Source: Gammaproteobacteria bacterium
Lineage (GTDB): Bacteria; Pseudomonadota; Gammaproteobacteria; Thiohalomonadales; Thiohalomonadaceae
Length of the DNA: 64,000 nucleotides
Reading direction: 5' to 3'
NCBI GenBank assembly: GCA_023228645.1
Contig: JALOAT010000014.1
Span: 1 to 64,000 of the forward strand
In this document: positions 61,613 to 64,000 of the stretch, in pieces
How positions within the stretch are numbered: the stretch's first letter is position 1
Layout of the letters: each line of letters opens with the position of its first letter
The notes under the pieces: generated by a model
What the model saw: only the letters and a program-made list of their open reading frames with translations
Database searches by the model: none
Told to the model about the DNA's origin: nothing
Position numbers and translations under genes: made by a program

Positions 61613-62500
61613 ATGAGTAGCGCAATATTGGATCGCCACGGCCAGCCCTTAAATCCACAATTCAATTGGAAAGCCAATAGGCAGAAGTCATTGGAAGCCT
61701 TGCTCGGAATTCTCAATGGTCTAGTGGCCGACCATCGTCTGGATGAAGACGAGTTGCTGGTTCTCGATAATTGGCTAAGGGAGCAGGAACATCTGAAGAA
61801 TGCCCCCGATGTAATCGACCTGCTCGACTGCACCACTCAAATCCTCGCAGACGGAAAAATATCTCAGGACGAGTTAGATGACGCTAAGGAGCTGATACAT
61901 ACCGTCCTGCAATTCCGCACGTCTTCCGATAAGTGCATGCGTGACGCCATGAATCACCTCCTGGGCATGGTGCAAGGAGTTATTGCAGATAGGCAGCTGG
62001 TAGATGAGGAAATCGCTAGTCTCCAGCAGTGGCTTGCAAGCATTAGGAGCGGGGAAATCATTGCGGAGTGGCCCGGCCAAGTTCTGCATGAAAGGATCGC
62101 ATCCGTACTTGCCGACGGGGTAATTACCGAAGAAGAGCGGCAGGACCTGCTGGAAACTTTGCGTGCTTTGGTGGGGGAGGAGCCAGGGGCCGTGGGGGGT
62201 ACTACGCGCCTCCCTGTAGATTGCGTATCCGATGTTGCATTTCCTGGGCGCAACTTCTGTTTGACGGGCAAGTTTGCCTTCGGCTCCCGAAAACGCTGCG
62301 AGGCGGCGATTCGCGACCGTGGAGGCGCCATCCACGATAGCGTGGTCAAAGAGCTTAACTACCTGGTGCTAGGTGCCGTCGCGAGTCGGGACTGGGCACA
62401 TACGAGCTTCGGCCGGAAGATCGAGAAAGCGGTGGCGTACAAGGCTGCTGGTTGCGACATTCTCATCATTTCCGAAGAGCACTGGGTGCGGCACCTATAA
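61613..62500 (+). CDS. TerB-like helical protein with C-terminal BRCT domain
   Basis: A 295-residue protein. Three TerB-like helical repeats with acidic EF-like turns are visible: GLVADHRLDEDELLVLDNWL (about 37), GVIADRQLVDEEIASLQQWL (about 123) and VLADGVITEEERQDLLETL (about 165). The C-terminal about 80 residues form a BRCT domain (FPGRNFCLTGKFAFGSRKRC, AAIRDRGGAI, ILIISEEHWV) of the DNA-ligase type. GGAAGGA lies 5 bp before the ATG. TerB-like parts sense stress in tellurite and phage-defence systems, and BRCT binds DNA ends or phosphoproteins. The joint function is unknown. Confidence 0.85.
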   Translation: MSSAILDRHGQPLNPQFNWKANRQKSLEALLGILNGLVADHRLDEDELLVLDNWLREQEHLKNAPDVIDLLDCTTQILADGKISQDELDDAKELIHTVLQFRTSSDKCMRDAMNHLLGMVQGVIADRQLVDEEIASLQQWLASIRSGEIIAEWPGQVLHERIASVLADGVITEEERQDLLETLRALVGEEPGAVGGTTRLPVDCVSDVAFPGRNFCLTGKFAFGSRKRCEAAIRDRGGAIHDSVVKELNYLVLGAVASRDWAHTSFGRKIEKAVAYKAAGCDILIISEEHWVRHL

Positions 62501-62530
62501 AACTAAAGCACAAGAGAGGGAGCTGGAAGC

Positions 62531-64000
62531 ATGCGCAATGAAGCTAGTGGACGCGTGGACGAAGCCAGGGAAAGTCGAACTGCGCAATGCGGATTCATCC
62601 AGCCGCTGAGTGTCGAAGGGATTCGGTTCCGCGGCGAGGAGGTCTATGCCCAAGGCCTTTTGAAAATTCCAGGGGTGCTGGGACTAGGCGCCGACGTGGT
62701 CGCTGACCCCAGTCGAATTCGCCGCCTGCTGCTCGCCCGCTCGCTTCAATTAAGCGAGGGAATGGCGCCCGATGTACACGCCGCCGCTCGCCGCTGCGCT
62801 TCCTTGTTTGACATTACTGTTCCATTCGAACTCTACCAAGCGTCCGGTGCAGAGAATGCTGCCATGCACTTGGTGGATTCCCCGGTACTGCTGGAGATTC
62901 ATGGCAAACTCCTCGCACTTCTTGATGAAGGCGCGCTCTTGGCGATCCTTGGTCATGAGTTTGGTCATTTTCTGGCACACGGACCGAAGAGCCCCCATGC
63001 GCCTTTGATCGGCGTCCTTGCGACATTGCTGCATGATGACCGTGTCCCTGACGATGTCCTTGCCTCGGCGTTGCGCTACAGCATGGCCAGGGAGCTGACC
63101 GCAGATCGCTTTGGGCTGCTTGCTTGTGGCGACTTGAATGCCGCCCTGCGCCTGGAAATGGTTGCCGTCACCGGCCTCTCGGGCGAGACACTCACCTGGG
63201 ACACACAAGCCTACCTCGCACAAAGCCGAGAGTTGATGGAGGAGACGCTCTCCCGAGGCGAGACGGCACTTGCCTCCACGCACCCCGAACACAGCTTGCG
63301 CGCGTACGCCCTGTGGTTGTTCAGCGAAACTGACTTGTTCCGTGCGCTGACCGGGCAAGGTTCTGGTAGCCGCACGCTCGCAGAAGTGGATGAGATCCTG
63401 ATGCAGATCTTGGGCCGGCCAGACATCCAACTGGGTGTGGCCGAACTCTTGGACGAGCCACCACCCGAGATGCACGAATGTGCGCTCGCGGCTTGTGTGC
63501 TTGTCGCAAGTTCCGACGGCGAACTGCACGATTCGGAAATGGAAGCCATTGAGCGCGTGTTCGCGCCCCTTCTCCCTGAGTGGCGGACGCTACTTGACGC
63601 AGAACACGCGCTCGCCCGTTTCCAAGCGCTCGCACCACTCGTCAGCAATGGCGGTCCGAAGGTGCAGCGCGCATTGTTTGCGCTTCTGGCGCACGTGCTG
63701 GCTGTGGATGGCGAGGCCCACGAGGCCGAAATCGACACGATACTTGCCATTGGCGCCGCGTTAGGATGCCGCGAGCTCTACCGGAGTCTGCTCACGCCGG
63801 TGCTCGACCATTTCGGCATGGAACTCACCATTCTCGTGCGCTCAGAGCGGATCATCCCCATGCCCGCACGAAGCGGTGAAGCGCAAGCCGCCCTGCGGGT
63901 GTACTTCGATGAAGCAAGCCGGCGGGGTGGGGGCCGCGTAACTCTCCGGCGCCTCTTGCGGTTGCTCGGTGAGACACGGCGCAGTGATGAAGTGGTCAAT
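62531..64000 (+). CDS. M48-type metallopeptidase with TerB-like domain (partial, runs off the end)
   Basis: An open frame of at least 490 codons that continues past the window. The zinc site is HEFGH with H at residue 142 (LLAILGHEFGHFLAH), and the third ligand lies in RELTADRFGLL, as in M48 peptidases. The region about 315-425 has two helical repeats with acidic turns (CVLVASSDGELHDSEMEAIE and HVLAVDGEAHEAEIDTILAI) like the TerB-like repeats of the preceding gene. GGAG lies 9 bp before the ATG. No membrane helix or signal peptide is seen, so it is a soluble cytosolic protease. It is 30 bp after the BRCT gene. Confidence 0.82.
   Translation, partial: MRNEASGRVDEARESRTAQCGFIQPLSVEGIRFRGEEVYAQGLLKIPGVLGLGADVVADPSRIRRLLLARSLQLSEGMAPDVHAAARRCASLFDITVPFELYQASGAENAAMHLVDSPVLLEIHGKLLALLDEGALLAILGHEFGHFLAHGPKSPHAPLIGVLATLLHDDRVPDDVLASALRYSMARELTADRFGLLACGDLNAALRLEMVAVTGLSGETLTWDTQAYLAQSRELMEETLSRGETALASTHPEHSLRAYALWLFSETDLFRALTGQGSGSRTLAEVDEILMQILGRPDIQLGVAELLDEPPPEMHECALAACVLVASSDGELHDSEMEAIERVFAPLLPEWRTLLDAEHALARFQALAPLVSNGGPKVQRALFALLAHVLAVDGEAHEAEIDTILAIGAALGCRELYRSLLTPVLDHFGMELTILVRSERIIPMPARSGEAQAALRVYFDEASRRGGGRVTLRRLLRLLGETRRSDEVVN

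Overview
The window is high-GC DNA (lower-GC patches near 22.5-25.3 kb and 60.9-62.6 kb) that reads as a chromosome segment of a gammaproteobacterium. An RlhA-type U32 protein, an SrmB-like helicase ending in the family's basic tail, a NarX/NarL-type pair, NnrS and Pseudomonas-style REP elements all point that way. A Chromatiales/Ectothiorhodospiraceae-like host would fit, but that is inference.

Region 1 (1-21.5 kb) looks like ordinary backbone with signs of decay. It opens with a compact minus-strand operon (4874 to 273): a mini DUF4142-like protein, an isochorismatase-fold hydrolase, a CapA-type phosphoesterase, a phosphoribosyltransferase, an alpha/beta hydrolase and a PRPP-synthetase-like enzyme. 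Four of the five junctions overlap by 4 bp or are 2 bp apart. tRNA-Gly(GCC), a PfpI-like protein, an SrmB-like helicase, RlhA, a MASE1-GGDEF cyclase, NarL/NarX-like regulators, a SUMF1-domain protein, NnrS, a RIO kinase, CarD and FtsH follow. Three pseudogenes sit among them: the tail of a short-chain dehydrogenase, the tail of a cysteine synthase, and the head of a quinol-type nitric oxide reductase. NnrS, a NarX-like kinase without a sensor domain and the broken reductase suggest loss of a nitrogen-oxide respiration system.

Region 2 (21.5-28.2 kb) is a mobile or scar region. It holds an inverted-repeat element, a TniQ-family protein convergent with a tyrosine recombinase, about 1.9 kb in two stretches with no convincing gene, an N-terminally truncated metallophosphoesterase and a PepSY protein.

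Region 3 (28.2-47.6 kb) is a copper resistance island. A CusRS-like pair is divergent from a TolC-type lipoprotein, with a perfect TTACAA-N2-TTGTAA palindrome between them. Then come a multicopper oxidase, a cupredoxin, a CusF-like protein, a YHS-HMA CopA ATPase, a second cupredoxin, small membrane proteins (DUF2933, DUF5676), a Met-rich protein, DUF302, a Ca-repeat lipoprotein, DUF305, PcoA/CopA and PcoB/CopB, and a second ATPase with CPD instead of CPC. No CusA or CusB is present although a TolC partner is.

Region 4 (47.6-60.8 kb) is a stress and storage set: cyclopropane-fatty-acid synthase, a glutaredoxin-like protein with CxxR, GlgX, a GGDEF protein, a Spy-like protein carrying a 15-unit GPGMM repeat, a SHOCT protein, an ICMT-like methyltransferase, GlgP, an ABC1 kinase and a third multicopper oxidase that carries the same Met-rich repeat. 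Small remnants (SPW, short-chain dehydrogenase, ABC permease) lie between them.

Region 5 (60.9-64.0 kb) changes character. A tyrosine-recombinase-like protein lacking its key catalytic residues, a TerB-like/BRCT protein and an M48-type metallopeptidase with TerB-like repeats (open at the window end) form a tight co-directional cluster. It looks like the start of an uncharacterised, possibly defence-related, operon and is the best candidate here for something new.
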